A stretch of DNA of 64,000 nucleotides from contig CAJTZS010000022.1 of the NCBI GenBank assembly GCA_910584055.1, positions 1 through 64,000 of the forward strand. Reading direction: 5' to 3'. The first letter of the stretch is position 1. Every line of letters starts with the position of its first letter. The notes beneath the pieces are model-generated. The model made no database searches, was not told the DNA's origin, and saw nothing but the letters and a program-made list of their open reading frames with translations. This document shows positions 16,884 through 25,703 of the stretch, piece by piece. The stretch is from an uncultured Muribaculaceae bacterium (GTDB lineage: Bacteria > Bacteroidota > Bacteroidia > Bacteroidales > Muribaculaceae). The translations under genes and the position numbers were made by a program.

Positions 16884-18947
16884 ATGAAATCATTATATAA
16901 TAAAATCTGTAAAATTGCGGCTCCGGCCCTTATGGTGGCCATGCTTGCAAGTTGCTCCGACGATTTTCTGAAGCCGGATCCCATGTCGGAGTTCGAACCG
17001 GGAACGACGTTCTCCACCGAATCGGGTATCCAGGCAGCGATGGCCATCTGTGACCGTCATCTTGGCCGTATGTTCATCAACATGGGCAACACCAACTCAA
17101 TCGGTATGCTTTCTGATATGATGTTTTCCGAAACCACAGTCCATGCCAAGACCGATGACGGGACCATGAAGGCAGACTGGGCAGGCAACCTGACTCCCAA
17201 CGGATGGATGCCGACGGGTAACAATTCAGGCGGCGAGCTCGGCTGGGTGTGGAACGACATGTGGGACCACGTCAAATATGCCAACACCGTGCTGTCATAT
17301 ATAGACGGCGTTGAGGGAATGTCCCAGGATAAGAAAAATGAATACAAGGGGCGTGCGCTGTTTCACCGCGCCTGGGCTTATTACAACCTTACTTTCTGGT
17401 TCGGCAACCTGCCTCTTGTCACCACCCTTCCCAACGGACCCAAGCGTAATTATCTCTCCTGCCCGCAGAGTGAGATTATAAAGATGCTCGTAGAAGATTT
17501 GAAGAATGCTATCGAATGGGTTCCCGCTCAAAGCGAGATGTCGCTCTATGGTATGATCAACAAGGAGGCTTGCCGTCATCTTTATGTTAAGGTTCTCCTT
17601 GCCGACGGACAATATCGTGAGGCAGAGAATCAGGCTACGATACTCATAGCTCAGAGTGGCCTACAGTTGATGAAACAGTCGTTCGGAACGAATGTAGCCG
17701 GCGGAGAACCGAATACCTGGCCCGTGACCCGTAACGTCATATGGGATCTTCACCGTCCGGAAAACAAGATACTCGCGGCCAACAGGGAATATATCCTTGG
17801 TTGGGTCAACGTTTCCGAGCAGGCATTCCAGTCGATGCCCTGGGCGCGTGTGCTTGGCCCCCATTTCTGCGGCAACATAATCACCCCTGACGGAATAGAA
17901 GGGAATGCCCTTGACCGCTACGCGCGAAACAACGGCGATTATGATATCAATGTGGACTGGTTGCGAGCAACAGGCCGCGGTATCGGTGTAACGCGTCCTA
18001 CGGACTGGGCGCAGCGCACATTGTGGGTTTATCCCGGCCATGACAATAATGAGGAGGACCTTCAGGACCTCCGCCACAACCCTTCGGTTGGAAACTGGCT
18101 GCGCATGGAAGACATGAAATACAACAGTGCCAACATGAGAAAGGGTAATTCCAAGTATTACGGCAAGAACCTCGTGCTCTATGCCCCCGAAGACGTATTC
18201 GATAAAAGAGGCAGAAAAGTACGCACCAAAGGTCAGATTCTTTGCTCAGATACCATCCGCTCATGGTTCGATATCCCTTATTACAAGACCTACCTTCTTG
18301 ACAAGAAAGCTGAAGACAATCTGGGCGCAAACGATTTCCAGGGCGCGTCGCTTGGCGCAAACGGTAACTGCTACATCTACCGTCTTGCAGAGACATATCT
18401 TCTTCGCGCCGAGGCTAAGCTCTATCAGGGTAACGCCGGAGGGGCAGCGGAGGATGTCAATGAAGTGCGTCGCCGCGCGAATGCCAAATACATGTATCCT
18501 ACCGTTAACATAGGCGACATCATGGACGAGCGTGCCCGCGAGCTCTACATGGAAGAATTCCGTAAAGCGGAGCTTACCCGCGTATCGTTGATTCTCGCCA
18601 AGACCGGTATAGCCGATGAATGGGGCAATACTTACGACCTCAATACCTGGGACAAGCAGGAAGGACAGGATCTTTCCGGCGGCAGCTATTGGTATCAACG
18701 CCTTGTTCACCATTCATTCTATAACAATCCGCAATTCAACAACGGAGTGGTTTCTTCGGGCAGCAAGAGCGAGATTCGCTATAAGATGGATAAGCACAAC
18801 CTCTATTGGCCGATTCCAAATTGGGCGCATACAGGCAACAACGAGGCTCAGCTCTGGCAAAACTATGGCTATGACGGCTATGACCCCAACTGCAAGATGT
18901 GGACAACATGGCAGGAGGCCGATGCGGATGCCCGGACTGCTAATTGA
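16884..18947 (+). CDS. SusD/RagB-like surface glycan-binding lipoprotein (PUL 1)
   Basis: This 687-residue lipoprotein has the lipobox MLASC followed by SDDFLKPDP. The family's TPR-like helical body is visible in the segments SYIDGVEGMSQDKKNEYKG, ALFHRAWAYYNLTFWFGNLP and YLLRAEAKLYQG. It is expected to sit as a lid on the SusC barrel and capture oligosaccharide. At 687 residues it is longer than the usual 500-600, so it may carry extra loops at the binding face. The gene is the second of the pair and ends before a clear terminator. Confidence 0.93.
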   Translation: MKSLYNKICKIAAPALMVAMLASCSDDFLKPDPMSEFEPGTTFSTESGIQAAMAICDRHLGRMFINMGNTNSIGMLSDMMFSETTVHAKTDDGTMKADWAGNLTPNGWMPTGNNSGGELGWVWNDMWDHVKYANTVLSYIDGVEGMSQDKKNEYKGRALFHRAWAYYNLTFWFGNLPLVTTLPNGPKRNYLSCPQSEIIKMLVEDLKNAIEWVPAQSEMSLYGMINKEACRHLYVKVLLADGQYREAENQATILIAQSGLQLMKQSFGTNVAGGEPNTWPVTRNVIWDLHRPENKILAANREYILGWVNVSEQAFQSMPWARVLGPHFCGNIITPDGIEGNALDRYARNNGDYDINVDWLRATGRGIGVTRPTDWAQRTLWVYPGHDNNEEDLQDLRHNPSVGNWLRMEDMKYNSANMRKGNSKYYGKNLVLYAPEDVFDKRGRKVRTKGQILCSDTIRSWFDIPYYKTYLLDKKAEDNLGANDFQGASLGANGNCYIYRLAETYLLRAEAKLYQGNAGGAAEDVNEVRRRANAKYMYPTVNIGDIMDERARELYMEEFRKAELTRVSLILAKTGIADEWGNTYDLNTWDKQEGQDLSGGSYWYQRLVHHSFYNNPQFNNGVVSSGSKSEIRYKMDKHNLYWPIPNWAHTGNNEAQLWQNYGYDGYDPNCKMWTTWQEADADARTAN

Positions 18948-18977
18948 TAATAAATTGATATACTGATAATTTATGAT

Positions 18978-19026
18978 ATCCGGGTCCTCGCAAGTCCATA
19001 AGGTCTGTGTGAGACCCGGATTTTTT
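18978..19026 (+). terminator. terminator after susCD 1
   Basis: ATCCGGGTC (18978-18986) pairs perfectly with GACCCGGAT (19013-19021), followed by a T-run to 19026. It isolates the susCD transcript from the regulator gene. Confidence 0.8.
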
Positions 19027-19069
19027 AACAACTTCTGCAGGTAAAGGATGGGAATAAAGGAAAAATTCG

Positions 19070-19091
19070 TATATTTGTAACCGACTAACCT
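19070..19091 (+). promoter_or_regulatory. probable promoter and leader of the hybrid two-component regulator
   Basis: TATATTTG (19070-19077) fits the -7 consensus, though no TTTG lies at the usual distance upstream. ACTAACCT (19084-19091) follows, the same octamer seen before susC 1, the divergent secreted-protein gene and the fimbrillin-like gene at 25704. Confidence 0.45.
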
Positions 19092-19107
19092 GAACAATAC
19101 ATTGACC

Positions 19108-22100
19108 ATGACTCTTATCGCTTTTATCCTGTTTCTGGCATTGTCGTTGTCTGCATCGGCTGCCACATTCCCTGTGAATCTTCCGGAGCATATCGGATTG
19201 AACAAGGGGCTTACCACTACGTATGTCTCATATGTGGCGCAGGATAACCGGGGCATCATATGGGTCGGGTCCGACAGCGGGCTGTTCCGGTTTGACGGAC
19301 ATTCCTTCAAGCTCTACACCAAGGAGGGTCAAGGACTTCCCGGCAATACCGTTTCCGCCCTCTATCATGACCCTGCCTCCGACAAGCTATGGGTCGGAAC
19401 AAAAAATGGGATAGGAAGGATAGACTGTGCTACCGGGAAGGTGGAGAATGTCGAAAATATAGATAATAAGGATATTTTCAACGTTACAGACATATGTCGC
19501 GCCGCCGACGGAGGAATCTGGATTGCTAACCATTATCACACTATTTTGCATCTGTCTCCTTCGGGGGAATCTACCGTGTATTCGGACAAGGATATCTGCG
19601 GTCTTCCCGAATCGGTTGTCTCTTTGGCAGACGACGGTAAGGGGCGGCTGATAATAGCCCATAACACGGAAGGGATTTCCGTCCTCGACATTGCAACGCG
19701 CAAGGTCAGGAATTACAGGCATATACCCGGAAAGCCAAATGGCATTCCAAAGGGTACAATCCATTCGGTAAGGATCGACTCCCATAAGAACATATGGCTC
19801 GCTTCCAATCACGGCCTTTCGCTGTTTATTCCCGAGCGGGAGGTGTTTCACACATTTCTGAACAATCCGGCAAATCCACACTCCATCGCCGGTGACCATG
19901 TGTTTTCGATAAATGAAGACGATTCCGGTCGGATATGGGTTGGGTGCGATATGGGGCGCATCAGCGTCTTCAATCCTGGAGACCTGACGGCCGGGACCCC
20001 GGAAAATTTGCGGTTCACCAATATAATGCTCGGACAGGCTGAAGGGAGAGGTATCAGCAATGGCAATGTAAGGTCGATATTTGAGGACTCGTTCGGGAAT
20101 GTCTGGATATGCAATTATGGTTCCGGGCTGGAGTTCGTCAGCCATCTTACCCCTCCGTTCCGGACTCTGCCGTATTTCAGTGCAGGTACAGAGGGTTTTG
20201 ACAATAAAGTCATATGGTCCGTGTTCACGGACACCGACGGTACGACATTGCTCGGCGGAACGAATTCCGTAGGCCTGTACCGGAACGGCAAGGTGGAAGG
20301 CTCCATATGTTTCGACAGAGGGCAGACACATCCCTTCGCACGGGTCACGACCTTAGGGCGCGCCGGAGATGAGCTTCTTGTCGGGCTTTACGATGACGGA
20401 TTGTTCCGGCTCGACCGTAGTACGCGCAGTCTCGAGAAAATACCTCTCGATCGTCCCGACATAGGAATCAACGTAATTTTCAATGATCCGTCAGGCGGCA
20501 CACTTATCGGTTGTTCAGAAGGGATACTGAGATATGAGGATGGCAATGCCGATTTTCTGACCGATGCCGACAGGATTCTCAAGGGTATATCCGTGACAGG
20601 GCTTGTGCGGGATAAGAGAGACAGGCTTTGGGTGGGAACCTACGGAAACGGAGTGTTCATATTTGACGGGACTTTTTCCAAGGGGTTGCATCTACATCCC
20701 CGTTTGTTTAAAAGCGGTACAGTCAAGAGCCTTTATGCGGATTCGAGGGGATGGATATGGATTCTTACCAATATATCGCTCTGCGTGGTGAAGAATCCGG
20801 AGAGGGGGACGAAGGTTGTGCGCCTGACCGACCCGTCGGTCGAGCATGTCGGCGACATGCGGGCCATGACAGAAGACAAGAGCGGTAATATGTGGTTTTC
20901 CTCTGACTCCGGTCTGTATGTCTGGTTTTGCGACACCAGGGAATTCAAGACATTCCCGTCGGAGTTCGAGTTGCCGAATTTCAATGACAGGGCCGTGGCT
21001 CACAATAATGCGGGCGAGATTATATTCGGTGCACGCAACGGAGCATGTGCCTTCACTCCCGGTTTCACACGTGATGAGATGCAATGCGGCAAGGTTGATA
21101 TCGTGGAATGTCTGAGTCTGGACCATAATGACAACGATGTAAAATCCGAGAATATTTATGTTCCGGGAGATGAAATAAAGATCAGTCACGATTCATCTAT
21201 ACAGATTGTATTTTCTGTTGCGGATTATGCGCAGGCGTCACTTCTGGAATATGCCGTGATGCTTGAGGGGATAGATTCCGACTGGAGTCTCCCGATGCGC
21301 GAAAATCATGTGAGCTATCGAAACCTGCCTCCCGGGAAGTATGAATTCAAGGTGAGGGCCCGCCTCCCGAATGAGAAATGGGATCAGGCAAATTTCGCCT
21401 CTGTGGGAATACGGGTGAGTCCACCGGTATGGAATACGTGGTGGGCAATCATGATTTACCTCGCCTTGATTGCGGCTTGTGTGATTATATGGATAAAATA
21501 TTATAAACGCCGTCTCAACCGCAGGTCGCTGATCGAAACGGAGAGGAAAAAAGATCTCGGAGAGATGGAGCTTAACGAGGAGCGCCTCAGGTTCTATACA
21601 AACATAACTCACGAACTCCGCACTCCGCTCACCCTCATCATCGGTCCTTTGGAAGACCTTGTGACCGATGAAGAAGTGCCTCCGAAATTCAAGGATAAAA
21701 TAAGGATTATCCACGACAGCACGTTGAGGCTCCTCAACCTTATCAATCAGCTCCTTGAATTCCGGAAGACTGAAACACAAAACAGGAAACTTAACGTTTC
21801 ACGCCGCAATCTTGCGGCATTGGTGACAGAGATCGGACTCCGTTACAAAGAATTGAACCGCAATAGCGGGGTCAGGTATGTGATCGATGTCAAGGATGAC
21901 GGTAGTGAGATATATTTCGATACGGATATCATAACTACCATATTGAACAACCTGCTGAGCAATGCCGTAAAATACACGCCGGAAGGATCGATAACCCTTT
22001 CGCTGAAGCATACTGAGGAGGGGGACAATAAATATGTGTGCATATCGGTGGCCGATACCGGCTATGGTATCGAGCCGGATGCATTACCTCATATCTTCGA

Positions 22101-23220
22101 CAGGTATTATCAGGCAAAGGGTAAGCATCAGGCTTCTGGAACGGGAATCGGGCTTGCTCTTGTCAAATCGCTCTCAGACCTTCACGGCGGGATACTCGAA
22201 GTGGAGAGTACGCCCGGAAAGGGTACTGTCTTCACGCTAAAACTGATTGAGGACAACACATATCCCGATGCATTGCATAGCGATTCCGAGTCCGTGGTTT
22301 CTCCCTCGGAACCGGTGTCGGATGTTTCTGAGGAGATTGATTCCAGGGCGACTGTGCTCGTGGTGGAGGACAATGCCGACATCCGTGAATATATTTCAAG
22401 TTCGTTGGGGAAAACGTTCCGTGTCATAGAGGCTGCAAACGGTCAAGAAGGCTTGAATGCGGCAATGGAGAATAATCCGGACATTATTGTATCAGACCTG
22501 ATGATGCCGGTGATGGATGGTCTTGAAATGCTCTCCAAAGTCAAGGGGGATATCCGTACAAGCCATATTCCGGTGGTGTTGCTGACAGCAAAGGATTCGT
22601 TGCAGGATAAGGAAAAGGGGTATGATTGCGGGGCGGATTCGTATCTGACGAAGCCATTCTCGGCTAAGCTGTTGAAGAGTCGCATTCATAATATATTGTC
22701 CATGCGGAGTAAATTGGCTTCAAGGCTTACAGCCGTTCCTTCTTCTGTGCCGGAAAAGGTGATTGTCAATGAACTTCCGGATGAAAACGCCACTGCCGGT
22801 GAAATTAAACTTGGAAAATTTGACCGCGAATTTCTGGAGAAATTTACAAGGTTGGTTGAGGAAAACCTTACGAATCCGGATCTCGACATGCCATTTATGC
22901 AGGACAACCTGAACATGAGCCATTCCACACTTTACCGCAAGGTGAAGGGGTTGACAGGTTTGTCGGGGAAAGAGTTTATCCGCAAGCTGCGTTTGCGTCA
23001 TGTGGTGGAACTGCTTGCCGACGGGTGTCAGGTGTCGGAAGCCGCATATGAGAGCGGTTTCAACGACATGGGATATTTCAGGAGCTGCTTCAAGGAGGAA
23101 TATGGAATGTCGCCTTCCTCCTATGCAAAAAAATTGAAGGCGGATTTAATGTCCAAAATAGGAAATACCCCCCCATTTAGATTTATAACATTGATAATCA
23201 ATAAATTAATAAACAAATAG
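19108..23220 (+). CDS. hybrid two-component system sensor/regulator (HTCS)
   Basis: This ~1370-residue one-protein two-component system has a signal peptide and about 700 residues of two-component propeller repeats (motifs such as GIIWVGSDSGLFRFDG). A Y_Y_Y domain (about 700-770) and one transmembrane helix (about 776-800) follow. The HisKA region has FYTNITHELRTPLTLIIGP with the phospho-His near 834. The ATPase has an N box near 944 and TGIGLALVKSL near 1011. The receiver domain has the acceptor Asp in VSDLMMPVMDG near 1129 and Lys in TKPF near 1180. An AraC helix-turn-helix spans about 1269-1345. HTCSs bind glycan fragments in the periplasm and activate a neighbouring PUL. ATG 19108 is preferred over TTG 19102. 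The GH105 gene starts 6 bp downstream. Confidence 0.95.
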   Translation: MTLIAFILFLALSLSASAATFPVNLPEHIGLNKGLTTTYVSYVAQDNRGIIWVGSDSGLFRFDGHSFKLYTKEGQGLPGNTVSALYHDPASDKLWVGTKNGIGRIDCATGKVENVENIDNKDIFNVTDICRAADGGIWIANHYHTILHLSPSGESTVYSDKDICGLPESVVSLADDGKGRLIIAHNTEGISVLDIATRKVRNYRHIPGKPNGIPKGTIHSVRIDSHKNIWLASNHGLSLFIPEREVFHTFLNNPANPHSIAGDHVFSINEDDSGRIWVGCDMGRISVFNPGDLTAGTPENLRFTNIMLGQAEGRGISNGNVRSIFEDSFGNVWICNYGSGLEFVSHLTPPFRTLPYFSAGTEGFDNKVIWSVFTDTDGTTLLGGTNSVGLYRNGKVEGSICFDRGQTHPFARVTTLGRAGDELLVGLYDDGLFRLDRSTRSLEKIPLDRPDIGINVIFNDPSGGTLIGCSEGILRYEDGNADFLTDADRILKGISVTGLVRDKRDRLWVGTYGNGVFIFDGTFSKGLHLHPRLFKSGTVKSLYADSRGWIWILTNISLCVVKNPERGTKVVRLTDPSVEHVGDMRAMTEDKSGNMWFSSDSGLYVWFCDTREFKTFPSEFELPNFNDRAVAHNNAGEIIFGARNGACAFTPGFTRDEMQCGKVDIVECLSLDHNDNDVKSENIYVPGDEIKISHDSSIQIVFSVADYAQASLLEYAVMLEGIDSDWSLPMRENHVSYRNLPPGKYEFKVRARLPNEKWDQANFASVGIRVSPPVWNTWWAIMIYLALIAACVIIWIKYYKRRLNRRSLIETERKKDLGEMELNEERLRFYTNITHELRTPLTLIIGPLEDLVTDEEVPPKFKDKIRIIHDSTLRLLNLINQLLEFRKTETQNRKLNVSRRNLAALVTEIGLRYKELNRNSGVRYVIDVKDDGSEIYFDTDIITTILNNLLSNAVKYTPEGSITLSLKHTEEGDNKYVCISVADTGYGIEPDALPHIFDRYYQAKGKHQASGTGIGLALVKSLSDLHGGILEVESTPGKGTVFTLKLIEDNTYPDALHSDSESVVSPSEPVSDVSEEIDSRATVLVVEDNADIREYISSSLGKTFRVIEAANGQEGLNAAMENNPDIIVSDLMMPVMDGLEMLSKVKGDIRTSHIPVVLLTAKDSLQDKEKGYDCGADSYLTKPFSAKLLKSRIHNILSMRSKLASRLTAVPSSVPEKVIVNELPDENATAGEIKLGKFDREFLEKFTRLVEENLTNPDLDMPFMQDNLNMSHSTLYRKVKGLTGLSGKEFIRKLRLRHVVELLADGCQVSEAAYESGFNDMGYFRSCFKEEYGMSPSSYAKKLKADLMSKIGNTPPFRFITLIINKLINK

Positions 23221-23226
23221 ATAAAT

Positions 23227-25554
23227 ATGAACATAATTTGCAAATCATTAATCGTCTCAGGAATTTTGACGATGGTTCCTGTGGTGGCAATGGCTAAGCC
23301 TTTCGATGATGTCAAGGAAGCGAAGGAAGTCAGGGCTATGATTGACAAGGTGAACACTAATTGGCAGAAAAACAACAAGTCGGAGAAATGGCCTTTCTGG
23401 CACGTGGCTGCCTATCATACGGGTAACATGGAGGCTTATAGGCTTACGGGCAATCCGGAATATCTTGATTATTCTCTGGCGTGGGCGGAACATAATGACT
23501 GGAAGGGAGCCAAAAGCAAAGACAAGTCAAAATGGAAATATAGTTACGGCGAAACCGATGAGCATGTGCTTTTCGGAGACTGGCAGATATGTTTCCAGAC
23601 ATATGCCGACCTTTACAACATCCTTCCGGATGACAAGCGTATCCGCAGGGCTAAGGAGGTGATGGAATATCAGATGTCTACACCGAATAATGATTACTGG
23701 TGGTGGGCCGACGGTCTGTATATGGTGATGCCTGTTATGACCAAGATGCACAAGATTACCGGTAATGCTAAATATCTCGACAAACTATATGAGTATATTC
23801 TGGTCAGTGACAGCATAATGCTTGACAAAGAGACCGGGCTTTATTTCCGCGATGGCAAATATGTCTATCCCAAACATAAGAGCGTCAATGGGAAAAAAGA
23901 TTTCTGGGCTCGTGGCGACGGATGGGTGCTTGCCGGGTTGGCGAAGGTTCTTGCCGATCTTCCTGCGGAATATAAGCACCGAGATTTCTTCGAGAAAAAA
24001 TACGTGAAGCTTGCGGATGCCGTGGTCGACTGTCAGCAGCCGGAGGGTTATTGGACGCGCTCCATGCTTGATCCTGAGCATGCACCGGGTCCGGAAACCA
24101 GCGGCACAGCGTTCTTTACCTACGGTTTGCTCTGGGGAGTGAACAACGGTTACCTCAAAGATAGCAAATATCTGGACGCCGCCCTCAAAGGTTGGAATTA
24201 TCTGAAAACTATAGCACTTCAGAAAGACGGAAGCATAGGTTATGTGCAGCCGATAGGGGAGAAGGCTATACCGGGACAGGTGGTGGATAAGAAATCTACA
24301 GCTGATTTCGGAGTAGGAGCTTTCCTTCTCGCGGCATGTGAATATGTAAGGTATCTGGAGAAAGGGATGAATGCCGACAGGAAATACTGGACAGATCTCG
24401 CCTACAAGATAGCATATCCGGTGTTGAGCAATATGTCGGAAGGAAACCTTCAGAAGAATATGCTTGTGGAGGTTAGCCCCAACTGGGACGGACGAAACAA
24501 GAAAGTGACCTATATGGAAACGTTCGGACGCCTTATGGCAGGGATCGCTCCTTGGCTGGCTCTTCCCGATGACGGGACAGAAGAAGGCAAACAACGCAGT
24601 GAATTGCGGGATATGGCCCTGAAGAGTTATGTTCATGCCGTTGATCCCGAAAGCCCCGACTATCTCGGATGGCGCGGTCACGGTCAGGCGCTCGTCGATG
24701 CAGCGTATGTTGCCGAAAGTTTTATCCGCGCTTACGATGCCCTATGGAAACCACTTGATGAAACAACAAAACAGCGCTATATAACGGAGTTTACTCAACT
24801 CCGCCACGTCGATCCTCCTTATACCAACTGGCTTCTTTTTTCATCCACGATTGAAAGTTTTCTTGCGAAAGTCGGTGCTCCCTATGATCAGTACCGTGTG
24901 AATTCGGCTATCCGCAAGACCGAAGAATGGTACACCGGCGACGGGTGGTATGCCGACGGCCCTGACTTTGCATTCGATTATTACAGCAGTTATGTTTTCC
25001 ACCCGATGTATCTTGAGACGCTTCAGAACATGAAGGATGCGGGCGCATATACACGCATCCATTATAAGAATTATTACAATCAGGCATTGCGCCGCGCCCA
25101 GAAATATGCAGTGGTGTTGGAGCGTTTGATCTCTCCGGAAGGGACTTTCCCGGTATTCGGGCGTTCGATACCCTATCGCATGGCCACAATGCAGCCGTTA
25201 GCGTTGATGGCATGGTATGATAAACTTCCTTCCGGAATCACTCCCGGTCAGGTGCGGGCGGCGTTGACAGCCGTAATGCACAACATGTTTGACGGTAAGG
25301 AGAATTTCAATGAGAAGGATTTTCTTACAATCGGTTTCGCCGGGCGGCAACCCAATATCGCCGACTGGTATACCAACAACGGCTCCCTTTATATGACCAC
25401 ACTGGCGTTCATGCCACTCGGTCTGCCCTCCACACATCCTTTCTGGAGCGATGCTCCCCAGGAGTGGACAAGCAAGAAGGCATGGAACGGCAAACCTTTC
25501 CCGAAGGACCACCATTGGCGCGGTGACAAGCAGAAGATGGGCGATTTGTTCTAA
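23227..25554 (+). CDS. GH105-like unsaturated uronyl hydrolase fused to a DUF2264 domain
   Basis: This 775-residue exported protein contains two complete enzyme-like parts. Residues ~30-390 look like GH105/GH88 (unsaturated rhamnogalacturonyl or glucuronyl hydrolase), with YWWWADGLYMVMPVMTK carrying the likely catalytic Asp and ARGDGWVLAGLAKVL. Residues ~410-775 match DUF2264, from ETFGRLMAGIAPWLALPDDG to TNWLLFSSTIE, WYTGDGWYADGPDFAFDYYSSYVFHP and GRSIPYRM. DUF2264 includes beta-glucuronidase-type enzymes linked to arabinogalactan use (GH154, from memory). The fusion suggests sequential removal of uronic acids from one oligosaccharide. It is 6 bp after the HTCS and is followed by a strong terminator. 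Confidence 0.85.
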   Translation: MNIICKSLIVSGILTMVPVVAMAKPFDDVKEAKEVRAMIDKVNTNWQKNNKSEKWPFWHVAAYHTGNMEAYRLTGNPEYLDYSLAWAEHNDWKGAKSKDKSKWKYSYGETDEHVLFGDWQICFQTYADLYNILPDDKRIRRAKEVMEYQMSTPNNDYWWWADGLYMVMPVMTKMHKITGNAKYLDKLYEYILVSDSIMLDKETGLYFRDGKYVYPKHKSVNGKKDFWARGDGWVLAGLAKVLADLPAEYKHRDFFEKKYVKLADAVVDCQQPEGYWTRSMLDPEHAPGPETSGTAFFTYGLLWGVNNGYLKDSKYLDAALKGWNYLKTIALQKDGSIGYVQPIGEKAIPGQVVDKKSTADFGVGAFLLAACEYVRYLEKGMNADRKYWTDLAYKIAYPVLSNMSEGNLQKNMLVEVSPNWDGRNKKVTYMETFGRLMAGIAPWLALPDDGTEEGKQRSELRDMALKSYVHAVDPESPDYLGWRGHGQALVDAAYVAESFIRAYDALWKPLDETTKQRYITEFTQLRHVDPPYTNWLLFSSTIESFLAKVGAPYDQYRVNSAIRKTEEWYTGDGWYADGPDFAFDYYSSYVFHPMYLETLQNMKDAGAYTRIHYKNYYNQALRRAQKYAVVLERLISPEGTFPVFGRSIPYRMATMQPLALMAWYDKLPSGITPGQVRAALTAVMHNMFDGKENFNEKDFLTIGFAGRQPNIADWYTNNGSLYMTTLAFMPLGLPSTHPFWSDAPQEWTSKKAWNGKPFPKDHHWRGDKQKMGDLF

Positions 25555-25565
25555 ACGCGCATAAT

Positions 25566-25607
25566 AAAATGCGGGCGGATGTACACCGGTGCATCCGCCC
25601 GCATTTT
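25566..25607 (+). terminator. strong terminator ending PUL 1
   Basis: A perfect 16-bp stem (25566-25581 with 25592-25607) of AAAATGCGGGCGGATG type has a 10-nt loop and a T-run to 25610. The A-rich 5' arm makes it usable on both strands. Confidence 0.9.
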
Positions 25608-25703
25608 TTTGTGAAAAATTTTTGATGCACATTGATGTGTAATTTGCGGTGTCGGTCGCCTTATTGATAAAACTTTATTAACTAACCTCCTTAAAATCGA
25701 CTG

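Noticed and set aside
19387..20331. 314-codon antisense frame inside the hybrid two-component gene
   Set aside because: The plus-strand protein has continuous propeller motifs here; the antisense translation has no recognisable features.
23785..24681. 298-codon antisense frame inside the GH105-DUF2264 gene
   Set aside because: It overlaps conserved enzyme motifs on the plus strand and looks like noise.
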